Source of the DNA: Chloroflexota bacterium
GTDB lineage: Bacteria > Chloroflexota > Chloroflexia > QHBQ01 > JADMIH01
NCBI GenBank assembly: GCA_015478675.1
Contig: JADMIH010000002.1
Coordinates: 1-64,000, forward strand
Reading direction: 5' to 3'
DNA: 64,000 bases
In this document: positions 39,862 to 49,449 of the stretch, piece by piece
Layout of the letters: every line of letters begins with the position of its first letter
Position numbering within the stretch: the stretch's first letter is position 1
Program-made: the position numbers and the translations under genes
Notes under the pieces: model-generated
Database searches by the model: none
The model's input: only the letters and a program-made list of their open reading frames with translations
Told to the model about the DNA's origin: nothing

Positions 39862-42800
39862 TCAGGGAAGGACCTCCTCTGTTGCTTCTGTTACCGATGG
39901 AGCGGCAGGAGAAGGAATAGCTGGCGAAGCGGGCACAACCAACGAGGACGTGGGCGACCACGAGGCCCGCAGCTCATTAGCTATGCTGCTATCTACGTGT
40001 GCGGTAAAGATGACTTTCCTCGCACCGGGAGCTCCTGTCACGAGCAGAGCATCACCCTCTTCTATACGCCTCAGCACCCCCAATAGACGATCTGCGTTTA
40101 GCGTCCGGCTCATGAGGTCGGGGTGGGAAACGTCGCGACGAGTGGGAGGAACCCGCGTATCCACCCCTGCTGCCTTCTCGACCACCTTGTGCATCCCATC
40201 GCGCAGTATGCTCAACTCCTGGTCCACCAGATGGAGGGTGACATCGGGCGCGTCCATGTCCGCCACCGGAGCGGGCCCGATGATCAGGTTGCCAAACGTC
40301 TCGCAGGCCCTGGCACGGTACGCACGCAGGTGGCGTAGCGCGCTGACCGTGGCTGCGACAGCAATACCTGACCCCTCATGTCCCAGCTCCTGCAAATTCG
40401 ATGGATCCGAAAGGGGGCTGCCGGAGCCAAACCACGCCCCCGCTCCATGCAGCACGAGCAGCACCGGGTCGGGCTCGCCGTAGCCGGTATAGCCATTTGG
40501 AGTTGCCTCCATGGCCGATATGCCCTGAGCCTTTCTTTGTTGCGAAACGGCCCACAATGACCAGAGCAGATAAAGACCATAGCGCTTCCGCGCCAGGTCA
40601 TCTTCGCTGTAGGGGGGCATTGCCGTCCGGTATGCTCCGCTCAGGTTTACTCTCAGCATCCTGGCAGCGCCTACAGCACCTCCGTGCAGCAGGTCACCCA
40701 GCGAGACATGTGGGCGACTCAGCATGCGCACCAGGGGGGAGTGGCCCACTACGCGCTTGAGCTGGCCGCGCAAGGCCGCACCATATAAGTAGAGATCATG
40801 CGGGTCTAGGCGCTCGACCTCCGCAGCCCGCTCCAGAGCTTCTTTGGCCGCCTGGAGCGCGCGCTCGCCCGCAGTGCCGGCCCTCTGCATGATACCGACC
40901 CACTCCGGATCGCTCCATGCTGCACGCTCGCGCCGCAGCAGGTTGAGCAGCGTTTCAGATTGCTCGAGTACCAGCATGAGCGCAGGCAGATCGGGACACG
41001 AAGGTAAAGATGACAACGAGGGTGAGAAAGAGGGTGACGAGGGTGCCATCCGAGATGCAGAGCCTCGAGAGCCGGTCATCGCTGCAAGTTCTCCATCGTG
41101 AGGAGATGACGAGATACCACGGGAAGCCAGAATCAACCTTGCACGATGATGTCGCAGCAAGAGTACGGTGAGCCAGGCTTCCATTATCGCAATGCCCGGC
41201 CCGTTATCTTCTCCGTTATCTTCTATACGGACCGCATCGATGCCCACGATCCCTGCGTCCATGCCGGTCACATTCACTGCCTGCAGGAAACGCATCTGAG
41301 CCGCTAGCCCGATCTGTAGAGCAAGCGATGCCGCTTCCGCTTCTCCTTGCAGTGGAGGGAGCCAGGGCGAAGCCGCTACGTACAGCATGTTTGGATGCAC
41401 ACTTCCGGCCGGGTTGTCCATGTCTATTTGGGCCACCCATTTTGCCGCCAGGGCAGGGTCGCTGACGCGAAGCATGTTTGGAGAGAGGGGATCGGCGCCG
41501 GCTGCGCTGGCGGCCCTACCAGCACCGGCATAACCGGCAGGAACGATGGAAGTCACCCCTGCTCTGTGACCTTTCAGATCGCCCGACATGATCTGAGATC
41601 CCTTACGAGCCGACGAGGGTGGCTCATCCGGAGGAGGGCCACCGTCCACCGCAACAACGGTTACTCCCATATCGAGTGCCTGTGAAACCAACGCTCCCGC
41701 GACATCCCTGCGCCATGCATCGCTGCCACCGGCCACCAGTAGATGCTCGCCGAGCATAGGGTGCAATCGCAAGCGACTATGACCCCTTGGGCAGTAATCA
41801 TTGCCGATACGTAAGTCATCTGCGGCGGAGCGGGCAGGGAAGCCGCTAGCGGAACTGGCAGCATAGCCAGCAGCCGAAACAGTCGAGGCTGGCGGAGTGC
41901 TCTGTGCCTTACGAAGTGCGGGCACCCCTACAGCTCGCCCATCGCAGGTGGCGCTACCGAGTACCAGGATCTGAGAAGGAAGAGGCGGTAGCACATAAGA
42001 AGGTGGTAAGGGCACCTCGCCGGCCTCTATGGAGTCGAGCGATGTGTAGGATCCGGTTGTGGCCGGGAAGAATAAGTCGCCGGTGCCAACCACGGTGCCG
42101 GCGACATCGGTCGTAGCGATAGGCACACTTCCATTGGCTTCCGTAACCAGTAACGGCACAGCCGGTGGCGGCATTCGCCTCTGCCTTGCGCGACCGGCGT
42201 TTATGTCTCCGGGCCACCAGTCCCACAGCGGATAATTCGCTGCCAGCGCGTTTACAAGGCGCCCTGGTAGGCCTGCATACACCGGTTCGCGGTATATGAT
42301 GCCATTTCTCTCGCGAAGTCCTGGGTTAAGCTGTGTGCCGCTATCGATACCTTCCGGTTGAGGATTCTGCGAAGGCTGCGACGACAGAGAGGGCAGAGGC
42401 CACCGCCATGTCAATCCCCATAACAACGGCTTCAGGAATGGCAGTGGTGATTTCTGTGATAGCTCCTGGGGTGATTGCCGTGCTCTACGACCCGGCCTTA
42501 GAGATGTGAGCGATGGCCGCCGTATGGAGAGCTGCCTCATATCACACTGGGCCACTAAGACAGCCGACCAGCCATGTGCCCAAAGCTTCAACCGTACCTC
42601 AACTTCTCTTATACCGGTCGAATTGTCTGAGCCTCCAAGCCCTGCCGCCAACGCCGCTGCCAGTTCGCCCAGGTGGATGCCACAGGCGAGCGGATCAGCC
42701 AGACTCCCCCTACCTGCCGACGCTGCATCCCACCTCCAGGCACGTACAGCCCAGCCGGGGATCGTAGGCTTGAGTGGGCCCGGCACGGCACACTTCATTG

Positions 42801-43332
42801 CCCACACGCCGGGCAATAGACCTGAAAGCATGCCCTCCAGGGCTTTCCGGGCCGAGACAGGCGCCACGAGAAACAAGGAAATCTTAGCGGAGACCATGTC
42901 TGAATTCTCAGACTCAGACTGCGTTGCAACCTGCCCACCTTTAGCAGGAGCTTGAGCTGCCACGGCTGCGGGTGCGCCCATAACTCCCATGTCAGCACCT
43001 GAGGGGGGTTTCCCGGGTTCGAAGCGCCATATCAGGTCCACATGGCCTGCGTTGCGAGCGACGGCATTGAGCATACGGGTTACGGCGCCGCTGTCCGGCT
43101 GCTGATCGGCGTGATAGAGCACTCTGTATGCTACCATCTCCCCTCTTGCGGTGGTCCATAACCGGACACCTACCCAGGTGAGCAGTCCGATGCTTCCAAG
43201 GATAGCCGCCATACCTGGAATTGATGCTTGTAGAGGCACGACCCCGGCTCCCGCCAGAATAACCAGCATAACTCCAAACGCCAGACAACATAAGGCACAT
43301 AGCGCGACTCGCACACAGGTTGATCGTTCCAA
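39862..43332 (-). CDS. Degenerate type IV coupling-like ATPase
   Basis: 1156 residues from a TTG at 43332. Two membrane helices lie near residues 8-60. The layout follows HerA/VirD4 proteins, but where Walker A (G.TGSGKS) should be it reads HLLVAGGSDAWRRDVAGAL, and where Walker B (VDEAG) should be it reads LLVLHGAGAWFGSGSPL. So the fold is probably kept but ATP hydrolysis lost. Much of the middle is low complexity. Probable role: structural partner of the active coupling ATPase (3750-7583) or of VirB4 in the transfer complex. An unrelated protein is possible. It is upstream of the rhodanese gene with overlapping ends. Confidence 0.55.
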   Translation of the reverse strand: MERSTCVRVALCALCCLAFGVMLVILAGAGVVPLQASIPGMAAILGSIGLLTWVGVRLWTTARGEMVAYRVLYHADQQPDSGAVTRMLNAVARNAGHVDLIWRFEPGKPPSGADMGVMGAPAAVAAQAPAKGGQVATQSESENSDMVSAKISLFLVAPVSARKALEGMLSGLLPGVWAMKCAVPGPLKPTIPGWAVRAWRWDAASAGRGSLADPLACGIHLGELAAALAAGLGGSDNSTGIREVEVRLKLWAHGWSAVLVAQCDMRQLSIRRPSLTSLRPGRRARQSPQELSQKSPLPFLKPLLWGLTWRWPLPSLSSQPSQNPQPEGIDSGTQLNPGLRERNGIIYREPVYAGLPGRLVNALAANYPLWDWWPGDINAGRARQRRMPPPAVPLLVTEANGSVPIATTDVAGTVVGTGDLFFPATTGSYTSLDSIEAGEVPLPPSYVLPPLPSQILVLGSATCDGRAVGVPALRKAQSTPPASTVSAAGYAASSASGFPARSAADDLRIGNDYCPRGHSRLRLHPMLGEHLLVAGGSDAWRRDVAGALVSQALDMGVTVVAVDGGPPPDEPPSSARKGSQIMSGDLKGHRAGVTSIVPAGYAGAGRAASAAGADPLSPNMLRVSDPALAAKWVAQIDMDNPAGSVHPNMLYVAASPWLPPLQGEAEAASLALQIGLAAQMRFLQAVNVTGMDAGIVGIDAVRIEDNGEDNGPGIAIMEAWLTVLLLRHHRARLILASRGISSSPHDGELAAMTGSRGSASRMAPSSPSFSPSLSSLPSCPDLPALMLVLEQSETLLNLLRRERAAWSDPEWVGIMQRAGTAGERALQAAKEALERAAEVERLDPHDLYLYGAALRGQLKRVVGHSPLVRMLSRPHVSLGDLLHGGAVGAARMLRVNLSGAYRTAMPPYSEDDLARKRYGLYLLWSLWAVSQQRKAQGISAMEATPNGYTGYGEPDPVLLVLHGAGAWFGSGSPLSDPSNLQELGHEGSGIAVAATVSALRHLRAYRARACETFGNLIIGPAPVADMDAPDVTLHLVDQELSILRDGMHKVVEKAAGVDTRVPPTRRDVSHPDLMSRTLNADRLLGVLRRIEEGDALLVTGAPGARKVIFTAHVDSSIANELRASWSPTSSLVVPASPAIPSPAAPSVTEATEEVLP

Positions 43333-43405
43333 CGACGCTTCACACCCCTCTCTTCAAAGCCGGGACACCCTTCCGGCAGAGCTTCAATCCTGACCGCATG
43401 GCACC

Positions 43406-43786
43406 CTAAGAAGGATCAGCATACTTCTCGTTCCACCAGGCCGCGTTCTCAACGTCTGAGTCGGCGACGACCTCCGGTGCCTCAGGCGCGGCCACGCCCC
43501 ACCGCGAGGAGGCCCCCGGCGACGCGACTTCATCCGGGGCAGTTATGTCGTCCGTGCCGTGAATGGCGTGTCCAGCAGGTACGCGCCCGTTGCCATCGGG
43601 GAAGTGGCTCTCACCACCTGTCTTACCGGAATAGCCCTGCTGGCGCAGACGGGCTTGAAGTTCGTCGCGTTTCGCGCACAGAAAATCGTGCCAGCGCCCG
43701 TTACGCGTCTGCGCAGCTATCTGCATTTGTACGAGAGCCACATCCCGCTCTGAGGATCGTTTGTTGTGACTTCGGCGTATCGGCAT
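43406..43786 (-). CDS. Small hydrophilic unknown protein
   Basis: 126 residues from the ATG at 43786, which has AAAGGAGG 8 nt upstream. N-terminus basic (MPIRRSHNKRSSERDVALVQMQIAAQTR), C-terminus acidic and disordered. In operon B between VirB4 and the degenerate ATPase. No recognised family; may bridge the two. Confidence 0.65.
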   Translation of the reverse strand: MPIRRSHNKRSSERDVALVQMQIAAQTRNGRWHDFLCAKRDELQARLRQQGYSGKTGGESHFPDGNGRVPAGHAIHGTDDITAPDEVASPGASSRWGVAAPEAPEVVADSDVENAAWWNEKYADPS

Positions 43787-43871
43787 TACTCTGCCTCCTT
43801 TCTTGCTCTCCTGGCTGCCCCCTGCTACCGACTGCGTGCCCTTTTCCCCGTGAGCACAGGGCGGATCCCGA

Positions 43872-46343
43872 CTAACTTCCGGAGAAGAGAGCCATCTCTG
43901 CCCGGCTGGAATGCATGTGCATGTGGAAAATGTCATCTCCCAGCAGCGTGACGCACTCGCCGCGCTGGCTGGTGCCCATCAAGAAAGCATGGTACTCGGT
44001 CAGTTTGGGGTAGAGATCACGCGCAATCTTGGTGGCTGTGGCCGTCTGGCGATAAAGAGTGATGAGCGGAGTGTTCTCAATGATGGCGCGACCGGTGAAC
44101 GTTTCTGAGAAGGTGAAGAGGTTCTGCTCCGCCATCCAGATCGCAGCTCGATAGGTGCGCGCGGTCTTCACCAGGAGCATCGCCTGCTCGGCAAGCATTG
44201 GCTCCTGCGCCATGTACCGAAACTCGTCTATGAAGACTATCATCGGCTGCTCGCGGTGGCGATTGCGGATGCGTCGCTGCACCGCCGCCAGCACCTGCGA
44301 GTAGAGGAGAGGACGGAAGGTGTCGTTCACCTGCGAGAAATCGTAAGCCACTCCAGGCGATGTCAGGAGGAGGTTGAGGCTCGTGCCCTCTCTGGGGTTG
44401 AACACCTCCCCGTACACGCCATCTACGTACAGCCCGGCGATCTCGTCCGCCAGGGCACGTCCGTAGTCACCCTTGAGCCTGAGCCGAGAGCACAACTGCT
44501 CCAGGCGCGGCGTCTCATCGGGCCTGATCGTCTGGGGGTCAATACCCGTATAGAGGTCGCGCAGAGCGGAGCCGAGGGCCGCAAGTTCTGCATTCGTGAA
44601 TACCCGCCGTCCGGCAACCATTCCGCTGCCTTGCCCCTGGCCCGGCTGCCCTGTGAGCGCCTGCCAGCCGCCTCCCTGCGAGGCAGAAGCTGCAGCGCCT
44701 CCGGCTCCCGCAGCCGAAGAAAGCAACACGGCCAGAGCACGCTGCACATGTGTTACCTGGTCCGTGAGGGTAGTCTCCACCACGTCCAGCACGTTGAGAG
44801 AGGTGTGTGCAAAGTCCACGCGGTTGTGCGACCCGCCTTCGCCCATCGCCTGCATTAGCCGCCTCGAATGACCCATCGGCTCCAGCACTACAACCTGCGT
44901 GCCCCGAAGGGCCTCCCTGTAAAGGAGGAGGTTTGCACCGTAGGTCTTGCCTGAGCCGGTTTCGCCCACGATCACGTGATGGTAGGCTGAGGCTCCTGAA
45001 GCGCCGGAGTTGCCAAATATCCCGGATGCGCCGCCTTCCCCGTGGATACCTCCCCTGCGTGGCCCATCTATTCCACTGCCGCCCACTCCTGCGCCTGCCA
45101 CACCGCCCACACTACCGGCGCCACTCTGCCGGGTCCACCCATCGTAGAACACAGGGTAGCCTCCATCGGCGTCTATGCCCCACAGGATGCCGCGCGTGTC
45201 GTTGCGGCGGCGCAGGCCGAAGGGCACCAGCACCGACGCTCCTTCCGATACGGCTGTGCGCTGGGTCAGCTTCAGGTTGATGCGGCCCGTGGGCACGGGT
45301 GTGAAGAGCTTGAGAGCCTCAAGCTGGTTGCCACTCTCAACGCGGAACCGCAGCTTGCTCGCCAGCACCCGCTCGGCAAGCAGCACGTTCTCGTGTAAGA
45401 TGCTACGCGTCCTGCCTTTGATCAGAATGGCCACCACCACGCGGTGCAAACGCTGCCCGGCGTCTACCGCTTTCATAGCATAGTCGCAGTCCACCCAGGC
45501 CGCCTCTGATCTGGTATCGCGGCCCATACGCCCGGTCGTGTTGAGTTGAGCCTCAAGGGCGTTATACGCGTTCATGAGGGTTATGTGCGCGCGGTCGGGA
45601 GGGTAAGTATAGATGTCCACGGCCAGGCCGACCGGGAACTGCAGTTGCAGCAGATCGTGTATCGTGTACAGGTCCCAGGCCCCTCTGAGGTCCCAGCTCG
45701 TCAGCACGCACATGAACGGCTCGCCAGGGGTGAGCGGTGCCAGGTGGTCGCGCTCCTCAATGTACTGTCCCCTGAAGAACGGCTCCGTAGTGTCCACAGC
45801 AACTACCCGCGTCATGAACGCGCCGCTGGCAAGACCCTGTACGGTGTTGTCAGGTATCTCAGGCGGCAGCCAGGCCTGGAGGTAATATTTGATGCCATGC
45901 AGGTCGGTGGACGCGCGCAGTTCCTCCATGAACCGCCGGTACTGCTTCAGACCCTCTCTACGCCACTCCTCGGCTGTGGAAAGCACCATCTCGTGCGCCG
46001 AGTCGACGGCCCCTTGCAGCGAATATGGCTCGGAGAGGGCAAGGATGCGCATGGGCAGGTCGATGGCAGAGAAGAACTCCGCGAAGCGGAACTGCACCGC
46101 AGCCAGCTCGTCTCCCTGGAACATGCCCAGGTGGAAAGGTTTTACCTCGAATATGGAGACGCCTTCTGTGATGTCGTACCTGGAGGCGCTACGGTCTTGC
46201 CTCTTCTCCTTGCCGCGCTGCCCGCTACCCATGCGGATCGCCGCCGTAGAAGAAGGAGAAACGGCATCATCAGTGCCGTCAGATGCCGGTCGTGGGGAGT
46301 CCTTGCTCCTCCCGGGAACTATGTTTCGGATGCCCTTAGCCAT
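43872..46343 (-). CDS. virB4: VirB4/TraC-type transfer ATPase
   Basis: 823 residues. Walker A is HHVIVGETGSGKTYGANLL; Walker B is PMIVFIDEFRYMAQEPML; the C-terminal signature is MAEQNLFTFSETFTGRAIIENTPLITLYRQ. This is the energy source for assembly and transfer by the type IV secretion channel. Length is typical of VirB4. A Gly/Ala-rich insert (Gly-Ala-Gly-rich residues ~410-440) precedes Walker A. Next to PrgI-like and pilin-like proteins, the usual Gram-positive T4SS cluster order. Confidence 0.92.
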   Translation of the reverse strand: MAKGIRNIVPGRSKDSPRPASDGTDDAVSPSSTAAIRMGSGQRGKEKRQDRSASRYDITEGVSIFEVKPFHLGMFQGDELAAVQFRFAEFFSAIDLPMRILALSEPYSLQGAVDSAHEMVLSTAEEWRREGLKQYRRFMEELRASTDLHGIKYYLQAWLPPEIPDNTVQGLASGAFMTRVVAVDTTEPFFRGQYIEERDHLAPLTPGEPFMCVLTSWDLRGAWDLYTIHDLLQLQFPVGLAVDIYTYPPDRAHITLMNAYNALEAQLNTTGRMGRDTRSEAAWVDCDYAMKAVDAGQRLHRVVVAILIKGRTRSILHENVLLAERVLASKLRFRVESGNQLEALKLFTPVPTGRINLKLTQRTAVSEGASVLVPFGLRRRNDTRGILWGIDADGGYPVFYDGWTRQSGAGSVGGVAGAGVGGSGIDGPRRGGIHGEGGASGIFGNSGASGASAYHHVIVGETGSGKTYGANLLLYREALRGTQVVVLEPMGHSRRLMQAMGEGGSHNRVDFAHTSLNVLDVVETTLTDQVTHVQRALAVLLSSAAGAGGAAASASQGGGWQALTGQPGQGQGSGMVAGRRVFTNAELAALGSALRDLYTGIDPQTIRPDETPRLEQLCSRLRLKGDYGRALADEIAGLYVDGVYGEVFNPREGTSLNLLLTSPGVAYDFSQVNDTFRPLLYSQVLAAVQRRIRNRHREQPMIVFIDEFRYMAQEPMLAEQAMLLVKTARTYRAAIWMAEQNLFTFSETFTGRAIIENTPLITLYRQTATATKIARDLYPKLTEYHAFLMGTSQRGECVTLLGDDIFHMHMHSSRAEMALFSGS

Positions 46344-46351
46344 GTGTCAGC

Positions 46352-46963
46352 TCACAGGTTCCAATCACCGTAATCTGAGTCGAGCCGGTCGTCCCCTACA
46401 GGAGGCTGATGCAAGTGGCCGTTGCTCGACGCCGATCTCGGCTTGATAGAAGCATCAGTACCAACACCATGTGCCTGAGAGGGTTGAGCGCCAGGAACGG
46501 ACGCCCACGCCCTCTCTTCCGCAGGTGGTACGAACAGGCCGTCGAAAAGGTCGGCGGACGAGCCGGAGCCGGACCCTCTATGTACCAGCACCGGCACTGG
46601 CTTGCCGTCTCGGGTCGCCACCAGCATGAAAGGCTCATGCTTGACCGCGCGTGCCCTGTAGTAGAAAGCGGCGTCTATCGTGAAGTCACCCAACCCTATT
46701 TTCAGGTAGCGCCGCAGGATGAAGGTGGCGTAGGAGAGTGCCCATCTGTAGATCGGGTGGCCTTTGACCTTCCAGGTTGTCATCACGCCCAGCAGAACGC
46801 CGAAGAGAATACCGAGCAGCTTGAGAGGGGGCGCCACCATCTCTATCAGCGAATTGCCGATGAAGGCCCCTAAGAAGCCTCCGCCCAGATTGGCATAGGT
46901 GAATATCCAGAAACCCTTCTGGTCGGCCTGTCCCAGGAACTCCTCCAGTTGACGAACCCCCAT
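46352..46963 (-). CDS. PrgI/TcpE-like transfer membrane protein
   Basis: 203 residues. Two membrane helices (about 22-42 and 45-65), then IYRWALSYATFILRRYLKIGLGDFTI. Size, topology and place before VirB4 match PrgI/VirB3-like T4SS proteins. AGGAG is 9 nt upstream of the ATG. C-terminal tail is hydrophilic and low complexity. Confidence 0.7.
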   Translation of the reverse strand: MGVRQLEEFLGQADQKGFWIFTYANLGGGFLGAFIGNSLIEMVAPPLKLLGILFGVLLGVMTTWKVKGHPIYRWALSYATFILRRYLKIGLGDFTIDAAFYYRARAVKHEPFMLVATRDGKPVPVLVHRGSGSGSSADLFDGLFVPPAEERAWASVPGAQPSQAHGVGTDASIKPRSASSNGHLHQPPVGDDRLDSDYGDWNL

Positions 46964-47056
46964 GTCTCACTACTCCTGTTGGCTTATGTTTGATGGTAGA
47001 TGCCGCATCGGGCTTCTCGCCGCCAGAATCCGTGGCGCATTCGGCCCTCGCGTGTG

Positions 47057-47428
47057 CTACGCGCAGCCGCTGCCAGTACCCGTGGCGCCCAGAGTGGTGA
47101 GGATGAAGGTGGCTATCAGGGGCAGTATGGCTATGACGATGAGGCCGACGATTACACTCCGGATGGCTCCCTGGAACTGGTTGGAAAACTCGGGGGCGAG
47201 ACCTCTCAGTATGAGGGCAAACCCTATGGCAATTGCTGCCGCGATTACGAGTATGCTGGTCCAGCCCTTTATCGCGTCGAGCATATTGCAGATCGCCTGC
47301 TCAGGTCCTACTTGTAGGAGGACACCCGCCAGCCAGGTACTTCCGAGGTGCAACGCCCTGCCGGGCAACCACCCTCCTGAAGCATCTCCCAACTGGAAAA
47401 CTAGCGCCGGTATGAAAAATAGGTGCAT
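47057..47428 (-). CDS. Pilin-like (VirB2/TrbC-type) small membrane protein
   Basis: 123 residues with an N-terminal hydrophobic stretch and two strong C-terminal membrane helices (ILVIAAAIAIGFALILRG, VIVGLIVIAILPLIATFI). Perfect AAAGGAGG before the ATG. First gene of operon B, as for VirB2-like subunits. The family is too diverse for a firm call by eye. Confidence 0.6.
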   Translation of the reverse strand: MHLFFIPALVFQLGDASGGWLPGRALHLGSTWLAGVLLQVGPEQAICNMLDAIKGWTSILVIAAAIAIGFALILRGLAPEFSNQFQGAIRSVIVGLIVIAILPLIATFILTTLGATGTGSGCA

Positions 47429-47550
47429 GACTACCCTCCTTTGCGGACCCGTTTTGAATTAGATTGAGGCCGCCCAAAGGGATGGCAAGGGCTCAACCGG
47501 CCCCTTTTCCTTCCCAGGTCGATCTCGCTTCGTAGATCCGCCACAGCCAG

Positions 47551-47584
47551 AGTATAACGATGCAGGCGTCACGCACGCGTCACA
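47551..47584 (-). promoter_or_regulatory. SARP-type promoter of transfer operon B
   Basis: Minus strand: GTGACG, 5 bp, GTGACG (19-bp core 47566-47584), 10 bp, TATACT (47556-47551). Same spacing as the other three sites. Confidence 0.78.
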
Positions 47585-47671
47585 CTTCAGAGATCGCGCG
47601 TTCGTTATCCCATCACTTCCGTAGCACATTGCAAGACATTGACCTGAGCAGCACCAGATAGTTGTAAAGGT

Positions 47672-49429
47672 CTATATGAAGCGGTCAAACATGTCCTGGT
47701 GACCATGGCACAGGGCTCCTGACGGTTTGCGGGCATATAATCTCCAGCCATCAGGTCCAAGACTGCCCACGAATTGATAGTGGGCGTTTATGTAATGGAA
47801 CACCTCGCTCATCTGGGGAGGCATGTCATAGACGAGCATCGGTGCCCACTGTTCGCGAGCGGTCACATCTATGGGCGGGGTGATTCTGTCGCTGGACGAA
47901 GCATCGATGATCAGCGCAGGCTGGCTACTCTCGATATCGCGCAGGAACTCCATCACCAGTGATTCATCTCCGTAACCACTCGTATAAAGCGGGTACTGGT
48001 ATGCGAAACGACTGGGCGAGCGCCTCCCGGCAGCGAAGTTAAGGCCAGGCTCGTCACCCCAGAGCAGCACCTTGTCGCCTGCCGATGTGTGGTCGGCTAT
48101 ATAACGGGCCGCCTGAGCGCGCGTCACTGCGGTCGAAGTGAGCATCCCGATGCGATTTGACACTATGAGCGAAGGTACACCCACCAGAACAGGTAGGAAA
48201 AGACACAGACAGCCTGCTCGTATCCAGGGCGCTCGCGCATTGACGGCTTCCATCAGAGTACGAGCAAACACCGCACACAAGATCCCAAACGCAGGCAGCC
48301 AGGCCGTGTAGTAATAGCCATAGCTGCGACCCGGGATCGCCACCAGCAGAAGCTCAATCGGCAGGTCAATCAACACCAGCAAAGCGAGTAGCTTGTAGGC
48401 AGCATTGCTACTACTGCTACTACTGCTACTGCTGCTACTGCTGCTACTGCTGCTACTGCTGCCGTTGCAACCGTCAGCAGGAGAGCCCCGACCAATTACC
48501 TTCTCGTGGCGATAAGAATTGAGGGCTTGTCGGCAGATACCGATCCATGAAATCAGGGCGAGGGCAGGTGTGCCGGAGAGAGCAGGCAGGCCACCCAGTC
48601 CGGAGAGGATTGAGAGGAGCCGATCTCCAGCAGGGGCCGCAGAGTAGACGATTCCGTAGCGGAAGACAGCATCGAATGCCTGCTCCAACGCACCGTTCGC
48701 ATAGAAGTAGGCTGTGACAGGGATAAGCACCAGCAGGATGCCGGCGCATATGGACCCAAGATCGCCCAGTATATCATTGCGACGAGCACGCGATCCTGAT
48801 GACATACGCGTGAAGATGAGAACTGCAACAATCGTTAGTTGCGTGCCGACGAGAGTTGGCTTCAACAGGAAACAGGTCGCTGCCGACACACCGATGAAAA
48901 CTCTTTTGATTGTTCCCGGCCATGCGCTACGCTGTGGCTTAGCCGACTGCTCAACCTGGCAGAACAGATAGAGCGATCCAAATTGCAGGGGCAGGGCATA
49001 CTCTTCAGGATAGTTATCCCAGATCAGGAGCAGTCCAAGCGTGCCCAGCCAGGCTACCGAACCGAACAGGGCAGGCGCCACGCCAAGAGCCTTTCTCATC
49101 AGCGCGAACCCCAGTAATAGGGCCGAGCAGACAAACAGCGTCTGGATAGCCCATACGCCCCAGAGGGTGCGCCCCCCGAGGGCAAGGCCCAGAGCATCCA
49201 GGTAATAGATAGCGGGTGGCTTGTGGTCCCATACGTCGCGATAGGGTAACTTCCCATCGAGCACGAGAGAAGCCACGTAAAGGAAGACGCCAGAGTCTCT
49301 ACCGGGTACGCTCCTGAACGAAGGCGCTACCGACAGCATAATGGTTATGCCCATAGCCACCAACACCCCGCCGGGCAACCAGCGGGCAAAAGGGTGGAGA
49401 GTGGCGGTGCCTCTGCGGAGAGGACTCAC
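47672..49429 (-). CDS. Glycosyltransferase family 39-like membrane protein
   Basis: 585 residues with about 11 membrane helices. The N-terminal loop PGRDSGVFLYVASLVLDGKLPYRDVWDHKPP has the acidic residue and layout of PMT/ArnT-type GT-C enzymes that use lipid-linked sugars. Contains a poly-Ser linker (about 19 Ser, 48405-48465) in a loop. Last gene of operon C. It may glycosylate surface proteins of the transfer machine, several of which are Thr/Pro-rich; that is inference. GTG start at 49429 with AAGGG upstream. Confidence 0.78.
   Translation of the reverse strand: MSPLRRGTATLHPFARWLPGGVLVAMGITIMLSVAPSFRSVPGRDSGVFLYVASLVLDGKLPYRDVWDHKPPAIYYLDALGLALGGRTLWGVWAIQTLFVCSALLLGFALMRKALGVAPALFGSVAWLGTLGLLLIWDNYPEEYALPLQFGSLYLFCQVEQSAKPQRSAWPGTIKRVFIGVSAATCFLLKPTLVGTQLTIVAVLIFTRMSSGSRARRNDILGDLGSICAGILLVLIPVTAYFYANGALEQAFDAVFRYGIVYSAAPAGDRLLSILSGLGGLPALSGTPALALISWIGICRQALNSYRHEKVIGRGSPADGCNGSSSSSSSSSSSSSSSSSSNAAYKLLALLVLIDLPIELLLVAIPGRSYGYYYTAWLPAFGILCAVFARTLMEAVNARAPWIRAGCLCLFLPVLVGVPSLIVSNRIGMLTSTAVTRAQAARYIADHTSAGDKVLLWGDEPGLNFAAGRRSPSRFAYQYPLYTSGYGDESLVMEFLRDIESSQPALIIDASSSDRITPPIDVTAREQWAPMLVYDMPPQMSEVFHYINAHYQFVGSLGPDGWRLYARKPSGALCHGHQDMFDRFI
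48405..48465 (-). repeat. Poly-Ser coding triplet repeat
   Basis: A run of CTA/CTG triplets on the plus strand codes for about 19 consecutive Ser. In-frame triplet repeat in a membrane protein loop. Confidence 0.8.
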
Positions 49430-49449
49430 GTGAGACCCTTAGTAAGTAG

